64,000 nt of DNA from CAWDPQ01 sp049642465 (GCA_049642465.1 JBAROV010000240.1:1-64000), one strand, 5' to 3'. Numbered from the stretch's first letter, positions 43,662-57,470 are shown. Numbers and translations are program-made. Notes: a model not told the origin generated them from the letters alone.

Positions 43662-45035
43662 ATGCCCCAGCGAAAACTCGACGTCGTCCTCGATTCGGTG
43701 AAGCGCCTGCTGCGGATGGGCGCCACGGCGAACCTCGTCAACCTGCTCCACAAACAGCACCCCGCCGACCTCGCGCAGCTCTTCTCCGAGCTGCCTGAGA
43801 AAGATCGGCAGTCCGCGTTTTCGCTGCTGGTCGATCGGAACAGCCGCCTCGCGATGGAGGCGTTGAGCGAACTCGGACCCGAGGCCGGGGCCGCCCTCCT
43901 GGCCGGCCGGACCCCGGAAGAGATCGTCAAGTTGACGCAGGAGCTGCCGTCGGACGACGCGGCGGCCATCATCGATCACCTGCCGAACGAGCTGTCGGCC
44001 GCCGTTCTGGAATTGATTCAGAAACGGCCGGCCGGGGCGGATGTCGGCGAGCTGCTCGAGTACGCGGAGCAGACCGCCGGCCGCATCATGAACCCGAAAG
44101 TCTTCGCGCTTTCGGAGGACGTGACGGCATCGGAGGCGATCACGGCGCTGCAGGGCTCCCGCGACGTCGAAATGGTGTTCTATCTCTACGTCATCGATGT
44201 CCGGCGCCATCTCGTCGGAGTCGTCTCGCTGCGCCGGCTCCTGTTGGTGCCTCCCACCACGCCGCTCAAGCGGATCATGACGACGGATCTGATTAGCGTG
44301 CGCGCGGACATGGACCAGGAGGAAGTCGCGCGGCAGGTGGCGTCCTACAATCTGCTCGCCATCCCGGTTGTCGACGAGGAGAACAAACTCGTCGGTGTGA
44401 TCACCGTGGATGACGTGATCGACGTCATCAAGGATGAAGCAACTGAGGACGTGTATCGTCTCGCCGGTGTCGCGGGTGACGACCGTGTGTTCACCAAAGC
44501 GAGTGAATCGCTCCGCAAGCGCCTGCCCTGGCTCGTGATCAATCTTGCCACGGCGTTTCTCGCCGCGTCTGTCGTCGGCGTGTTCGAAACGACGATTGGC
44601 GTCGTGACCGCGCTGGCGGTGTTCATGCCGGTCGTCGCCGGCATGGGCGGCAATGCCGCGACCCAGACGCTCACGGTCATCGTCCGCGGCATCGCGCTGG
44701 GAGAGTTGACCTGGGGCAACACTCGAAAGGCGCTGTTCAAAGAGGCGGCGGTTGGCCTCGGCAACGGCCTGGCGTGCGGGCTCATCGGTGCGATGGTCGT
44801 GTGGTTGTTCAAGGGCGATCCGATCCTGGGCGGCATCCTGGCGCTGGCGATGATCATCAATATGTTCATTGCGGCGACGGCAGGCACGCTCATCCCGTTG
44901 TCCCTGCGCGCGCTGAAAGTAGATCCGGCGCTCGGATCGGCGGTGTTCATCACGACGCTGACCGACGTGTTCGGCTTCCTCTCGTTCCTCGGCCTCGGTG
45001 CGCTGTTCCTGCGCTATCTGCAAAAAGCAGGATAG
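43662..45035 (+). CDS. mgtE: magnesium transporter MgtE
   Basis: This 457-residue Mg2+ channel has an N-terminal helical MgtE_N superhelix (residues 1-130), two CBS domains (about 135-260) and five TM helices (about 285-455). Conserved pore-domain blocks are MPVVAGMGGNAATQT and a Pro-rich TLIPLSLRALKVDPA. In characterised MgtE, the N and CBS domains sense cytosolic Mg2+ and close the pore. A plug-helix region SESLRKRLPWLVIN is visible. It leads a compact run with recO, glyQ, glyS, ppdK, corA and mutL. The leader has a hairpin instead of a clear ribosome-binding site. Confidence 0.96.
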   Translation: MPQRKLDVVLDSVKRLLRMGATANLVNLLHKQHPADLAQLFSELPEKDRQSAFSLLVDRNSRLAMEALSELGPEAGAALLAGRTPEEIVKLTQELPSDDAAAIIDHLPNELSAAVLELIQKRPAGADVGELLEYAEQTAGRIMNPKVFALSEDVTASEAITALQGSRDVEMVFYLYVIDVRRHLVGVVSLRRLLLVPPTTPLKRIMTTDLISVRADMDQEEVARQVASYNLLAIPVVDEENKLVGVITVDDVIDVIKDEATEDVYRLAGVAGDDRVFTKASESLRKRLPWLVINLATAFLAASVVGVFETTIGVVTALAVFMPVVAGMGGNAATQTLTVIVRGIALGELTWGNTRKALFKEAAVGLGNGLACGLIGAMVVWLFKGDPILGGILALAMIINMFIAATAGTLIPLSLRALKVDPALGSAVFITTLTDVFGFLSFLGLGALFLRYLQKAG

Positions 45036-45036
45036 A

Positions 45037-45807
45037 ATGCCCGTTTACACGTCCGAGGCGCTGATTCTCCGTACCTACAAACTGGGGGAAGCGGATCGGA
45101 TCGTGGTGTTCTTGACGCGCGATCGAGGCAAGAAGCGGGGCGTGGCGAAGGGGGCTCGGCGTCCGCGCTCACGATACATGGGTGCGCTCGAGCCGATGAC
45201 GCGTGCCGGGGTTGCGTACTACGAGCGCGAGCAGCGCGAACTGGTGCGGATCAATTATGTCGAGCCGACGAGGAGTCCGATGTCGGCGTCGAGCCTCGCC
45301 GGCCCTGATTCGATGCTCGGGGCGCTCGGACACGTCGGGTATTTCGCCGAGTTGATTGACGAGTGGGCGCCCGAAGCCCATGCCGACGAGCGGCTGTTTC
45401 GGCTTGGTTCGTCGATTATCGACGCGCTCGCAGCCGGGACTTCCATCGAACGGCTGGCCCGATACTTCGAATACTGGTTGCTGCGGCTGCAGGGTGTGTA
45501 CCCGGCGATCAACGCCTGTGCGGGCTGCGGAGGAACACTGCGGGAAGGAGCGGTCATGCCGCCGCGGGATCAGGTCTTCATCTGTCGTGGCTGCGGACCG
45601 TCGAACAACGGCTCCGTAGTGTCCGGCGAGGGGATGCAATTCCTGAAAGCCTCGGCATCCATCGCCCCGGAGGCCGTTGACGCGTTGGCGCTCTCGCCGC
45701 AGTCAGCCAGGCAGCTCGAGACGGCGCACCGGCGCCTCATCAGTCTGCATCTCGAGAAGGAGCTGAAGTCCAGCCGCGTGTTGCGCGAGATGCGCCACAC
45801 TCGATAA
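45037..45807 (+). CDS. recO: DNA repair protein RecO
   Basis: This 256-residue recombination mediator has an N-terminal OB fold (residues 1-80) and a helical domain with a C4 zinc finger. The ligands are Cys161, Cys164, Cys183 and Cys186 (CAGC, then FICRGCG). It acts with RecR to load RecA onto SSB-coated DNA. ATG 45037 starts one base after the mgtE stop. The ending block LETAHRRLISLHLEKELKSSRVLREM is typical of the family. recO upstream of glyQS is a recurring arrangement. Confidence 0.95.
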   Translation: MPVYTSEALILRTYKLGEADRIVVFLTRDRGKKRGVAKGARRPRSRYMGALEPMTRAGVAYYEREQRELVRINYVEPTRSPMSASSLAGPDSMLGALGHVGYFAELIDEWAPEAHADERLFRLGSSIIDALAAGTSIERLARYFEYWLLRLQGVYPAINACAGCGGTLREGAVMPPRDQVFICRGCGPSNNGSVVSGEGMQFLKASASIAPEAVDALALSPQSARQLETAHRRLISLHLEKELKSSRVLREMRHTR

Positions 45808-45813
45808 CGCTGA

Positions 45814-46692
<879 letters not shown>

Positions 46693-46699
46693 TCCGCTG

Positions 46700-48856
46700 A
46701 TGGATAGAGAACTCCTGATCGAAATCGGCGTCGAAGAGTTACCCGCAGCATGGCTGCCAGGCTTGACGCGGCAGCTTCAGACTCGCATTGAGGTCCATCT
46801 CAAAGATCTTCGAATTGCGGCGGGCGCGCCCGTCGAGAGCTTCGCGACTCCGCGGCGTCTCACCGCGCACGTGCCACGGATTGCAGAGCGTCAGGAGGAT
46901 CTGGAGGAAGAGATCAGCGGTCCGCCGGTGGCCGCGGCCATCGGAAAAGACGGGAGCCCCACGCCAGCAGCGCTCGGGTTTGCGAAAAAGCAGGGCGTCG
47001 CTTTCGAGGCACTTGCCCGCAAGCAGACCCCTCGCGGTGAATATCTCGTGTTCCACAAACATGTCCGTGGAAAAAGCGCCGTCGACGCTTTGCCGGACCT
47101 GATGTCCGGCCTGCTTCGCGACTTGTCCTTTCCCAAGCAGATGCACTGGGACGCCGTGCTCGATGACGGCCGCGGAGAGTTGCTGTTTGGACGTCCAATC
47201 AGGTGGCTGCTGTTCCTCTATGGCGGCCGCGTCGTTCCCTTCACGATTGGCCGCGCGGCGAATGCGGCCAGTTCGCTCGTTCAGGACGTCGAGTCTGGCG
47301 CGCTCACTTACGGGCACCGATTCCTGGCCACCAGCGGCCGGGCGGGGCGCTCGATCAAAGTTCGCAGCTTCGACGAGTACCAGGCACGGTTGAAGGAACA
47401 TTTTGTCGTTCTCGATCACACCGAACGGCGAGAGCGTATCGTCCGGTCGCTCGAGATGCACGCGCGACGTCTCGGCGGGCGAGTGCAGCTCAAAGAACAC
47501 GCGGCGCTCATCGATGAGGTCGCTGATCTCGTGGAGTTCCCCAGCGTGGTCGCGGGCTTCTTCGACCCCTCTTTCCTCGCGCTCCCTGAAGAAGTGCTGG
47601 TCACGACGCTGGTGCACCACCAACATTATTTTCCCGTGGTGTCGGATCGCGGAGAACTCAAAGAGGCGTTTCTCGCGGTGGTGAATACCCAACCACAGGA
47701 CGAGCGCCTGATCGCGAAGAACACCGAGCGCGTGGTCACGGCACGGCTGCGGGATGCCCGGTTTTTCTGGGACGCGGATCGCAAGATCCCGCTGGAGTCG
47801 CGCATGGAGCGGCTCCACACCGTCCTGTTCCACAAGAAGCTCGGGAGCTATCGCGACAAGGCGGAGCGAATCGAGCGGCTCGCGCATTGGATCGCATCCG
47901 AGGCCTTCGGGCTTTCAGCGGAAGCCGGTCACGCGGCGAGGGCGGCGCGGCTGGCGAAAGCGGACCTGACGAGCGACATGGTCTTCGAGTTTCCCGAACT
48001 GCAGGGGACGATGGGAGGCATTTACGCGCGGGAGCAGGGTCTGCCCGAGCAGGTCTGGAAGGCGATCTACTATCACTACCTGCCGATAGGCGTCGAAGCC
48101 GATGCGCCCCCTTCACGCGAGCCACTCGGCACAGCGGCGGTGAGTTGGGCCGCGGTGTCTCTCGCCGACAAGCTCGATACGGTCGTAGGGCTTTTTGGCG
48201 CAGGCGAGAAGGTCACGGGCTCTCGTGATCCCTTCGGCCTGAGACGACAGATGCACGGGATTGTCCGTGTCCTCATGGATCTTCCGGAACTGACGGGCGT
48301 CGATCGTGAGCTGGATCTCCTGCGACTGGTGCCCGAGGCGCAGGCAGACGTCGTCGCGTTCGCGACCGAACGTGTGAGATATGCGCTCGAACAACGCGGA
48401 TATCCCATAGAGGTTGTTCGCGCCGCCACGGCCTCGCCAGGTGTGACCCCCCTCCGGGCGCGACGAGTCGCCGAGGCGTTGCAGACGATGCGCTCGTCGG
48501 CTGACTTCCAGGCCCTCGCGATGCTGTTCAAGCGCGTAAAGAACATTGCCAGGGAACGGACGGACACGGCGGCGCTCGATCCACAAACGCTCACGGAACC
48601 CGCGGAGCGGGCGCTCGTGGACGAGTTGGCAGTGCGCCGGCCTCGTGTTGCGCAAGCGATCGCGTCGGCAGACTACAAGCGCGCCTTTAGCGAGATTGCG
48701 GGGTTCCGGCCGGCCGTGGATCGATTCTTCAACGAGGTCTTCGTCATGGTGGACGAAGCACGGACCCGCAACGCGCGGCTGGCACTGATGGCCGAGCTGC
48801 GCGATCTGATTCTGGCACTTGCAGACATTTCGGAAATCGTTCCTCAAACGGAGTAG
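46700..48856 (+). CDS. glyS: glycyl-tRNA synthetase beta subunit
   Basis: This 718-residue tRNA-binding subunit begins MDRELLIEIGVEELPAAWL, a standard start, and contains an HD-like region and the C-terminal anticodon-binding DALR-type domain. Conserved blocks include ALPEEVLVTTLVHHQHYFPV and TSDMVFEFPELQGTMGGIYA. ATG 46700 is chosen over a frame opening at 46640, which lies inside glyQ. Together with GlyQ it charges tRNA-Gly. Confidence 0.96.
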   Translation: MDRELLIEIGVEELPAAWLPGLTRQLQTRIEVHLKDLRIAAGAPVESFATPRRLTAHVPRIAERQEDLEEEISGPPVAAAIGKDGSPTPAALGFAKKQGVAFEALARKQTPRGEYLVFHKHVRGKSAVDALPDLMSGLLRDLSFPKQMHWDAVLDDGRGELLFGRPIRWLLFLYGGRVVPFTIGRAANAASSLVQDVESGALTYGHRFLATSGRAGRSIKVRSFDEYQARLKEHFVVLDHTERRERIVRSLEMHARRLGGRVQLKEHAALIDEVADLVEFPSVVAGFFDPSFLALPEEVLVTTLVHHQHYFPVVSDRGELKEAFLAVVNTQPQDERLIAKNTERVVTARLRDARFFWDADRKIPLESRMERLHTVLFHKKLGSYRDKAERIERLAHWIASEAFGLSAEAGHAARAARLAKADLTSDMVFEFPELQGTMGGIYAREQGLPEQVWKAIYYHYLPIGVEADAPPSREPLGTAAVSWAAVSLADKLDTVVGLFGAGEKVTGSRDPFGLRRQMHGIVRVLMDLPELTGVDRELDLLRLVPEAQADVVAFATERVRYALEQRGYPIEVVRAATASPGVTPLRARRVAEALQTMRSSADFQALAMLFKRVKNIARERTDTAALDPQTLTEPAERALVDELAVRRPRVAQAIASADYKRAFSEIAGFRPAVDRFFNEVFVMVDEARTRNARLALMAELRDLILALADISEIVPQTE

Positions 48857-48865
48857 ACGACATCG

Positions 48866-51669
<2,804 letters not shown>

Positions 51670-51673
<4 letters not shown>

Positions 51674-52635
51674 TCAGCATTTACGTGCACCAGGACGGGA
51701 CCACACGCGTAGCAGACGCCGTGGACCCGGCCTGGTTGCGTCCGGAAACGGCGGTGCCGTTTTGGGCCGATTTGAAGGATCCGACCCCCGACGAGAGCCG
51801 CGTGCTCACCGACCTTTTTCACTTCCACGAGCTGGCGGTCGAGGACGCAATCGCGGACATTCACCATCCGAAGGTCGAGGCCTATAACGGGTATCTCTAC
51901 GTCATCCTGCACGGCATTGACTTCCGCGCGCGCGAACACCGATTTCGAACCCAGGATGTCGATTTTTTTCTCGGCCCCCATTATCTGGTGACGGTCCGAA
52001 AGCACGCGTCGAGGTCCGTCAGCAAGCTGCAGGACATCTGCACGCGGGACAGCCGGCTGCTTGGCGAAGGTCCCGCCGCGTTGATGCACCGCATCATCGA
52101 TACCATGGTCGACAACTATCGGCCCGAGACGGACAAACTCCAGGATCGGCTCGACTCGCTCGAGCACGACGTGTTCAGCCGGCCCAAACCCGAGCTCGTC
52201 CGGCGAATCCTCGATTTCAAACGCGACGTGGCGTCGCTGCGCCGCGTCGTGCTGCCGCAGCGCGACGTCGTCGGTCGCCTCGCCCGTCGAGAGTTCCCAC
52301 AAATCTCCGAACCGCTCGCGTATCGCTATCGGGACGTGCACGACCATCTCGTGCGCCTCGCGGACGAGGCCACCTACTTTCAGGATCGCATCACCAGCCT
52401 CCTCGAGGCCCACCTTTCAACCGTTTCGAACCAGTTGAACGGGGTGATGAAAGTTCTCACGGTCATTGCTACGATCTTCATGCCGCTGACGGTGCTCACC
52501 GGGATGTGGGGAATGAACGTTACGCTGCCGCACCTGCCCGGCGGTGAACGCATTCAATTCTGGTGGGTGTTTGCGCTGATGCTGGCTATTTCCGTGGCGA
52601 TGCTCGTCATGTTCAGGAAGAAGCAATGGCTCTAA
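51670..52635 (+). CDS. corA: CorA family Mg2+/Co2+ transporter
   Basis: This 321-residue protein has a large cytosolic N-terminal domain and two C-terminal TM helices (about residues 262-283 and 296-314). The pore signature reads GMWGMNV, matching the family GMN motif. It provides constitutive divalent cation uptake as a pentamer. The start is TTG 51670, overlapping the ppdK stop (TTGA); no better start fits the homologous N-terminus. It is the second Mg2+ transporter of this gene run, after mgtE. Confidence 0.93.
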
Positions 52636-52638
52636 CCC

Positions 52639-54414
52639 GTGTCCCGCATCCATCGTCTTCCACTTCATCTCGCTAACCAGATCGCCGCTGGAGAAGTCGT
52701 CGAGCGGCCCGCCTCCGTCGTCAAGGAGCTCGTCGAGAACGCGATTGATGCGGGCGCGACGCGGATCGGTGTGACGATCGAGTTTGGCGGGAAGAAGCTG
52801 ATTCGGGTCGAGGATGACGGCGAGGGCATGGATCCGGAGGACGCGGAACTCGCCGTCGAGCGCCATGCCACGAGCAAGATCGCCGCGCCTGAAGATCTCA
52901 GTGCGATTCGAACCCTGGGTTTTCGAGGGGAAGCCCTGCCGAGTATCGCTTCCGTTTCCCGTTTCGTGCTCCGAACTCGTCCTCGACACCATGAATCGGG
53001 CACCGAGATCCGTATCAACGGAGGGACCGTTTCGTCCGTCCGCGAGGTTGGCGCACCGCCCGGGACGTGTATCGAGGTGGCGGATCTCTTCTACAACCTG
53101 CCAGCCAGGCGAAAGTTCCTCAAATCCGATGCCGCGGAGGCGAGCCAGGTCTCGCGTCTGCTGACGCAGATGGCGCTCGGTTATCCCGAGGTCGGCTTTA
53201 CGCTGACGAGCGGCGGGGGAGCTGGTGGCGGGGGCCGGACCTTGCTCGAATGCCCGCCGGCAGCCACGCTGGCGGAACGTTTTTATCAACTATTCGGCGA
53301 TCGTCCGGACCTCGTGCCGTTGCGCAAGGAGGCGGCTGGTCTGCGGATTGACGGATACGTCGCGGCACTCGGCGACCAGGGTCCTGTGCGGGGCGCGCAG
53401 AACGTATTCGTCAATCGCCGCATCGTCCGGGATCGAACAATCGCCCACGCCATCATCGACGCCTACAGCGTGGCCACCATCAAGGAGCGCAGTCCGGAAG
53501 TGCACCTCTTCATCGAGATTCCGCCGGACCGCGTCGACGTGAACGTACACCCGACCAAGGCAGAAGTCAGGTTTCTCGAACAGTCCCTCGTTCACGAAGT
53601 GCTGCGCCGGGCACTGAGCGATGCGCTCGGACAGGGGCGCGCGCCGGAACTGCAACTCACGCATGAAATCGCGCCGACCGACGATCCGCGTCCGATGGCA
53701 ATCCCCGGCGTGCTCGCTGGTGCGGCCATTGGCAACCGTTGGAGCGGCGAACCCGCGGGGCTTGGCTCATCGGTCATCACCGGCTCCACCGCGGTGGCGA
53801 CCGCCGCAGGAGTCGATCCGGCGAATCCCGCGAACCTGCGTCCGATGATCCCGCTCGGTCAGTTCCGCGACACCTTCATCATCGCGATTGATGATGAGGG
53901 TATCGCGATAGTCGATCAGCACGTCGCGCACGAACGCGTCCTGTTCGAACAGGCGATCGAACGGCTCACGACCGGTCGAATGGAGAGTCAGCGGTTGCTC
54001 GCGCCGATCGTGGTGGACCTGTCTCCGTCTCAACGTCAGGCGCTGATGCAGCATGCGGCGACGCTCGACCGGGTCGGCCTGGAGATTGAGGACTTCGGCG
54101 GCGCGAGTGTGCGGTTGTCCGCCGTTCCCGCGTTGCTCGATCCAGCCGATTGCGAAGCCGCCGTTCGCGCGCTGGCGGAGGACCTGGACGGGTTCGGCGG
54201 CGGCTCGCGCGTGGATGAGGCACTCCGTCGAATCGCCGCAACGATGGCCTGTCATGCAGCCGTGAAAGCCAATTACCCGCTCACGCTGGAGAAAATGCGA
54301 TACATCCTCGAAGAGCTGCGCCGCACGGCGTATTCGAGCGTGTGCCCGCATGGCCGGCCCGTCGTTCTGCGAATTACCCGCCGGGAGATCGAAAAGAACT
54401 TTCAACGAATTTGA
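52639..54414 (+). CDS. mutL: DNA mismatch repair protein MutL
   Basis: This 591-residue GHKL ATPase begins SRIHRLPLHLANQIAAGEVV and has ELVENAIDAGAT, EDDGEGM and TLGFRGEALPSI. The C-terminal domain carries the endonuclease-type motif DQHVAHERVLFE, plus ACHAAVKA and SVCPHGRPVVL. This marks a nicking MutL of the kind found in bacteria without MutH. The linker (about residues 335-400) is Gly/Ala-rich. GTG 52639 lies 3 bp after corA. No mutS is nearby. Confidence 0.96.
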   Translation: MSRIHRLPLHLANQIAAGEVVERPASVVKELVENAIDAGATRIGVTIEFGGKKLIRVEDDGEGMDPEDAELAVERHATSKIAAPEDLSAIRTLGFRGEALPSIASVSRFVLRTRPRHHESGTEIRINGGTVSSVREVGAPPGTCIEVADLFYNLPARRKFLKSDAAEASQVSRLLTQMALGYPEVGFTLTSGGGAGGGGRTLLECPPAATLAERFYQLFGDRPDLVPLRKEAAGLRIDGYVAALGDQGPVRGAQNVFVNRRIVRDRTIAHAIIDAYSVATIKERSPEVHLFIEIPPDRVDVNVHPTKAEVRFLEQSLVHEVLRRALSDALGQGRAPELQLTHEIAPTDDPRPMAIPGVLAGAAIGNRWSGEPAGLGSSVITGSTAVATAAGVDPANPANLRPMIPLGQFRDTFIIAIDDEGIAIVDQHVAHERVLFEQAIERLTTGRMESQRLLAPIVVDLSPSQRQALMQHAATLDRVGLEIEDFGGASVRLSAVPALLDPADCEAAVRALAEDLDGFGGGSRVDEALRRIAATMACHAAVKANYPLTLEKMRYILEELRRTAYSSVCPHGRPVVLRITRREIEKNFQRI

Positions 54415-54485
54415 GGGTGATTGACAAAGGGCAGGCCTGGAACGCGGCAGTCGCGGACAGGATAGGCGCGGACTGACACCGGTGA

Positions 54486-54616
54486 GACGACCAGCGACTA
54501 GCGACTAGCGACCCCGACTGACGAGCGTCAGACGGACCAGCGACCAGCGACTGACGAGCGTCAGACGGACTAGCGACCAGCGACCAGCGACTGACAAGCG
54601 TAAGTCGCGACTAGCC
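54486..54616 (+). repeat. GCGACYA heptamer repeat locus D (longest)
   Basis: The heptamers GCGACTA/GCGACCA are interrupted by two copies of the palindrome CTGACGAGCGTCAG. This gives a higher-order unit of about 34 bp (CCAGCGACCAGCGACTGACGAGCG plus TCAGACGGA), present about twice. It starts 72 bp after the mutL stop and ends a few bases before a TATAAT box. It is the largest of four loci of this family, all in the same orientation. Confidence 0.88.
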
Positions 54617-54618
54617 TG

Positions 54619-54624
54619 TATAAT
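54619..54624 (+). promoter_or_regulatory. candidate -10 box for the S9 peptidase gene
   Basis: A perfect TATAAT lies 39 bp before ATG 54664, next to the end of repeat locus D. The best -35-like hexamer, CTGACA at 54591-54596, comes from the repeat itself, but the 22-bp spacing is too long. The promoter call therefore rests on the -10 hexamer alone. Confidence 0.45.
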
Positions 54625-54663
54625 CCCCCCGTTTTTGCACACCGTGATTCTTCTGGGGTGACT

Positions 54664-57369
54664 ATGAACACCATGCCATGTGCCGCGCGCGTCGCATCCA
54701 TCCTGTGTCTCGTGCTGCTGCCACTCTCCCTTATTGCCCAGAGCCCGCAGGCGGGGTCTTCGCGGAACGACGAGATTCTCAGCCAGGAAGGGTATGTCAC
54801 ACCGCCGCGTGAGATAGCCGACGCGGTGCTTGCGCCGCGTTACTTGAACGTGTCGCTGTCGAATCTCAGCCGCGACAAGAAGTGGTTTCTCCACGAAATG
54901 GGCGATGGCCCCGTTCCGATGAAGACGTTTGCCAAGCCGTTTCACGAGCTGGGAGGCGTATTCGTCGATTACAGGGCGAACCGTGCGCGATCGCTTACCG
55001 TCCGCAACAACGTCGGCATACAGATCGTTTCAGCTGTCGATGGTTCTCAGCGTCCCATTCAGCTGCCGGCGGGCGCCCGGGTGTCGAACACGACCTGGTC
55101 GCCAGACAGTTCGACCGTTGCATTTTTCGTTCACGGCGAAGAGGCCACGCACATCTGGGTGGCAGACGTGATCACGGGCAAGGCACGCCAGCTCACGAAG
55201 ACACCGGTCCTGGCGACGCTGGTGTCCAGCTTCGAGTTCACCGAGGACGGCAACCAGATTGCGCTGGTGCAGATTCCTGACGGCCGATCGCCAGCGCCGC
55301 AGGCATCAACGGCCCCCCCGGGACCGACGGTCAAGATTGCCGACACTGAGAAGAATCGCCTGCGGACGTTCCCCAGCCTGATGTCGACCGTTCACGAGAA
55401 AGAACTGCTCGAATGGCACACCACGGGCCAGCTTGCGTTGATCGATGTGCAGAAGGGAACGGTGAAGAAGGTCGGCAATCCGTCGATGATTCGCTCCATC
55501 GATGCGTCTCCGGATGCGCGCTACGTCCGCGTGACGCGGATGGTGAAGCCGTTTTCCTACGATGTGCCGGTGAGCAACTTCGGGACGGTGGAAGAAGTGT
55601 GGGATGTGGACGGAAGAATGCTCGCCAAGGTGACCGAGCGTCCGATCGACCTCGGTGTGCAGGACGACACGCAGCCGGGCGATCCGCCGGCGCAAGGCGG
55701 CGGCGGGCGCGGACAGAATCAAACAGGGAAGCGTGAAATTGCGTGGCGCGCGGATAACCAGGGGCTCACCTATCTCGAGCAGGAACCACCGCCACCAGGA
55801 AGTTCAGCCACGTCCGGTGATCGCGGGCGAGGCCGCGGAGGCGCAGACCAGACGGCCGACGATCAGGACTCGGGCGGGCGTGCCGGGCGCGGGCCGTCGC
55901 GGAAGGATCGCCTGTATCAGTGGTCGCCGCCGTTTGACGAGACCAGCAGGAAGTTGATCTACGAGAACAGCACGCGCATGTCGAACCATCGCTTCTCGCC
56001 CGACATGAAGCTGTTGTTCGCCAGCGAGCGAAGCGGTCAGAACACCATCGAGTTTGCCGTCGATCTGTCGCAGCCTTCGTCCAGGTATGTGCTCGCGCGT
56101 TACCGCACCGAGGACGTGCACGCGAACCCGGGCACGTTGGTGTCGACGCGAGGGACCATCAGCGGCGGTGGCGGCCGCGGCGGCGCCCCGGCCGGCGGGC
56201 GTGGCGGGGGCGGCGGTGGCAGTGGTCCGGTCCTCGTCTCGGTGGACGGAGAGAGCGTCTTCTTCCACGGGACGGCTTACGATCGAAGTCCGCAGCAGGT
56301 CGGCCCCAAAACGTTCATCGACAAAGTTGTGGTCAAATCCGGCACTAAGGAGCGAATCTTCGAGAGCGATAACAACGGCGTTTTCGAGCGCGTCGCGACG
56401 GTCCTCGATATCGCTTCGGGCCGCTATATCGTCGAACGCGAAAGCCCGACCGATGTGCCTCAGTACTACCTGATCGAAGGGGGACGACGAACACAGCTCA
56501 CTCGCAATCAGGACTATACGCCAGACATCACGCGGGCGCGGATCGAACGCTTTACCGTCGAACGTGCCGACGGTTTCAGATTCCGCGTGACCGTCACGTT
56601 GCCGCAGAACTTCCAGCCCGGATCGAAGCTGCCCGCGCTCTTCTGGTTCTATCCCCGCGAGTTCCAGGACCAGGAGTCCTACGACCGTCCGGATCGCACG
56701 TTCAACAAGAACGCATTCCAGACCTTTGGCACTCGCTCGGTCGAATACTTCGTTCGTCTGGGCTATGCCGTGGTGGAGCCGGACACGCCGATCGTGGGCG
56801 CGCAAGGGCAGATGAACAACAACTTCGTGCACGACCTTCGCAACAATCTCGCGGCGGTGATTGATGAACTCGATCGACGCGGCCTTGCCGATCGCACGCG
56901 TCTCGCGATTGGCGGCCACAGCTACGGGGCGTTCTCTGCGGTGAATGCGATGGTCCACACCCCGTTTTTCAAGGCTGGCATCGCGGGAGACGGCGCGTAC
57001 AACCGCACGCTCACGCCGATCGGGTTCCAGAGCGAGCGGCGCGATCTGTGGGAGGCGCCAAACGTGTATCTCTCGATGTCGCCCTTCCTGTATGCGAACA
57101 ACCTCACCGGTGCATTGCTGATGTACCACGGCCTGGCGGATCAGAACGTCGGGACGGACCCAACGAATTCCATCCGGCTCTATCACGCGCTCAACGGCTT
57201 GGGGAAAACGACGGCGCTCTACCTGTACCCGCTCGAGGACCATGGTCCGGCGTCGAAGGAAACGTTGTTGGACCTGTGGGCGCGGTGGGCCGCGTGGCTG
57301 GACAAGTACGTGAAGCACGCCGGGCCGTCTGAGTCGCGGAAGACCACGACCGAATCGGCATCGCGCTAA
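54664..57369 (+). CDS. secreted S9 family peptidase (prolyl oligopeptidase/glutamyl endopeptidase-like)
   Basis: This 901-residue exported serine peptidase has a signal peptide (residues 1-24), an N-terminal beta-propeller and a C-terminal alpha/beta-hydrolase. The nucleophile is Ser in AIGGHSYGAFSA, the Asp in HGLADQNVG and the His in LEDHGPAS. The size and LFWFYPREFQ block resemble the large S9 enzymes related to plant chloroplast glutamyl endopeptidase. Three Gly/Arg-rich inserts interrupt the propeller (GGGGRGQNQ; GRGRGGADQ to GGRAGRG; GGGGRGGAPAGGRGGGGGGSG cut across about residues 500-520). ATG 54664 is preferred to GTG 54658. Downstream is an 11-bp hairpin. Confidence 0.91.
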   Translation: MNTMPCAARVASILCLVLLPLSLIAQSPQAGSSRNDEILSQEGYVTPPREIADAVLAPRYLNVSLSNLSRDKKWFLHEMGDGPVPMKTFAKPFHELGGVFVDYRANRARSLTVRNNVGIQIVSAVDGSQRPIQLPAGARVSNTTWSPDSSTVAFFVHGEEATHIWVADVITGKARQLTKTPVLATLVSSFEFTEDGNQIALVQIPDGRSPAPQASTAPPGPTVKIADTEKNRLRTFPSLMSTVHEKELLEWHTTGQLALIDVQKGTVKKVGNPSMIRSIDASPDARYVRVTRMVKPFSYDVPVSNFGTVEEVWDVDGRMLAKVTERPIDLGVQDDTQPGDPPAQGGGGRGQNQTGKREIAWRADNQGLTYLEQEPPPPGSSATSGDRGRGRGGADQTADDQDSGGRAGRGPSRKDRLYQWSPPFDETSRKLIYENSTRMSNHRFSPDMKLLFASERSGQNTIEFAVDLSQPSSRYVLARYRTEDVHANPGTLVSTRGTISGGGGRGGAPAGGRGGGGGGSGPVLVSVDGESVFFHGTAYDRSPQQVGPKTFIDKVVVKSGTKERIFESDNNGVFERVATVLDIASGRYIVERESPTDVPQYYLIEGGRRTQLTRNQDYTPDITRARIERFTVERADGFRFRVTVTLPQNFQPGSKLPALFWFYPREFQDQESYDRPDRTFNKNAFQTFGTRSVEYFVRLGYAVVEPDTPIVGAQGQMNNNFVHDLRNNLAAVIDELDRRGLADRTRLAIGGHSYGAFSAVNAMVHTPFFKAGIAGDGAYNRTLTPIGFQSERRDLWEAPNVYLSMSPFLYANNLTGALLMYHGLADQNVGTDPTNSIRLYHALNGLGKTTALYLYPLEDHGPASKETLLDLWARWAAWLDKYVKHAGPSESRKTTTESASR

Positions 57370-57387
57370 TAAGCCGGCGCGTTGGCG

Positions 57388-57433
57388 GAGCTCGGCAAGG
57401 CGCTGCACGGATCTGCCGCTGGTTGCCGAGCTC
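57388..57433 (+). terminator. possible hairpin terminator after the S9 peptidase gene
   Basis: GAGCTCGGCAA (57388-57398) and TTGCCGAGCTC (57423-57433) form a perfect 11-bp stem with a 24-nt loop, 19 bp after the stop codon. No U-tract follows, so intrinsic termination is not assured; mRNA 3'-end protection is an alternative. Confidence 0.45.
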
Positions 57434-57470
57434 AGCAGGACGATAAGTCATTACCGCGTAACAATTACGC

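Noticed and set aside
43623..45023. A 466-codon minus-strand frame rich in Arg, Gln, Glu and His
   Set aside because: It is fully antisense to mgtE, and the biased composition mirrors mgtE codons.
54486..54616. Heptamer locus considered as a CRISPR or origin iterons
   Set aside because: There are no spacers, no dnaA/rep gene nearby, and the same unit recurs at gene ends elsewhere in the window.
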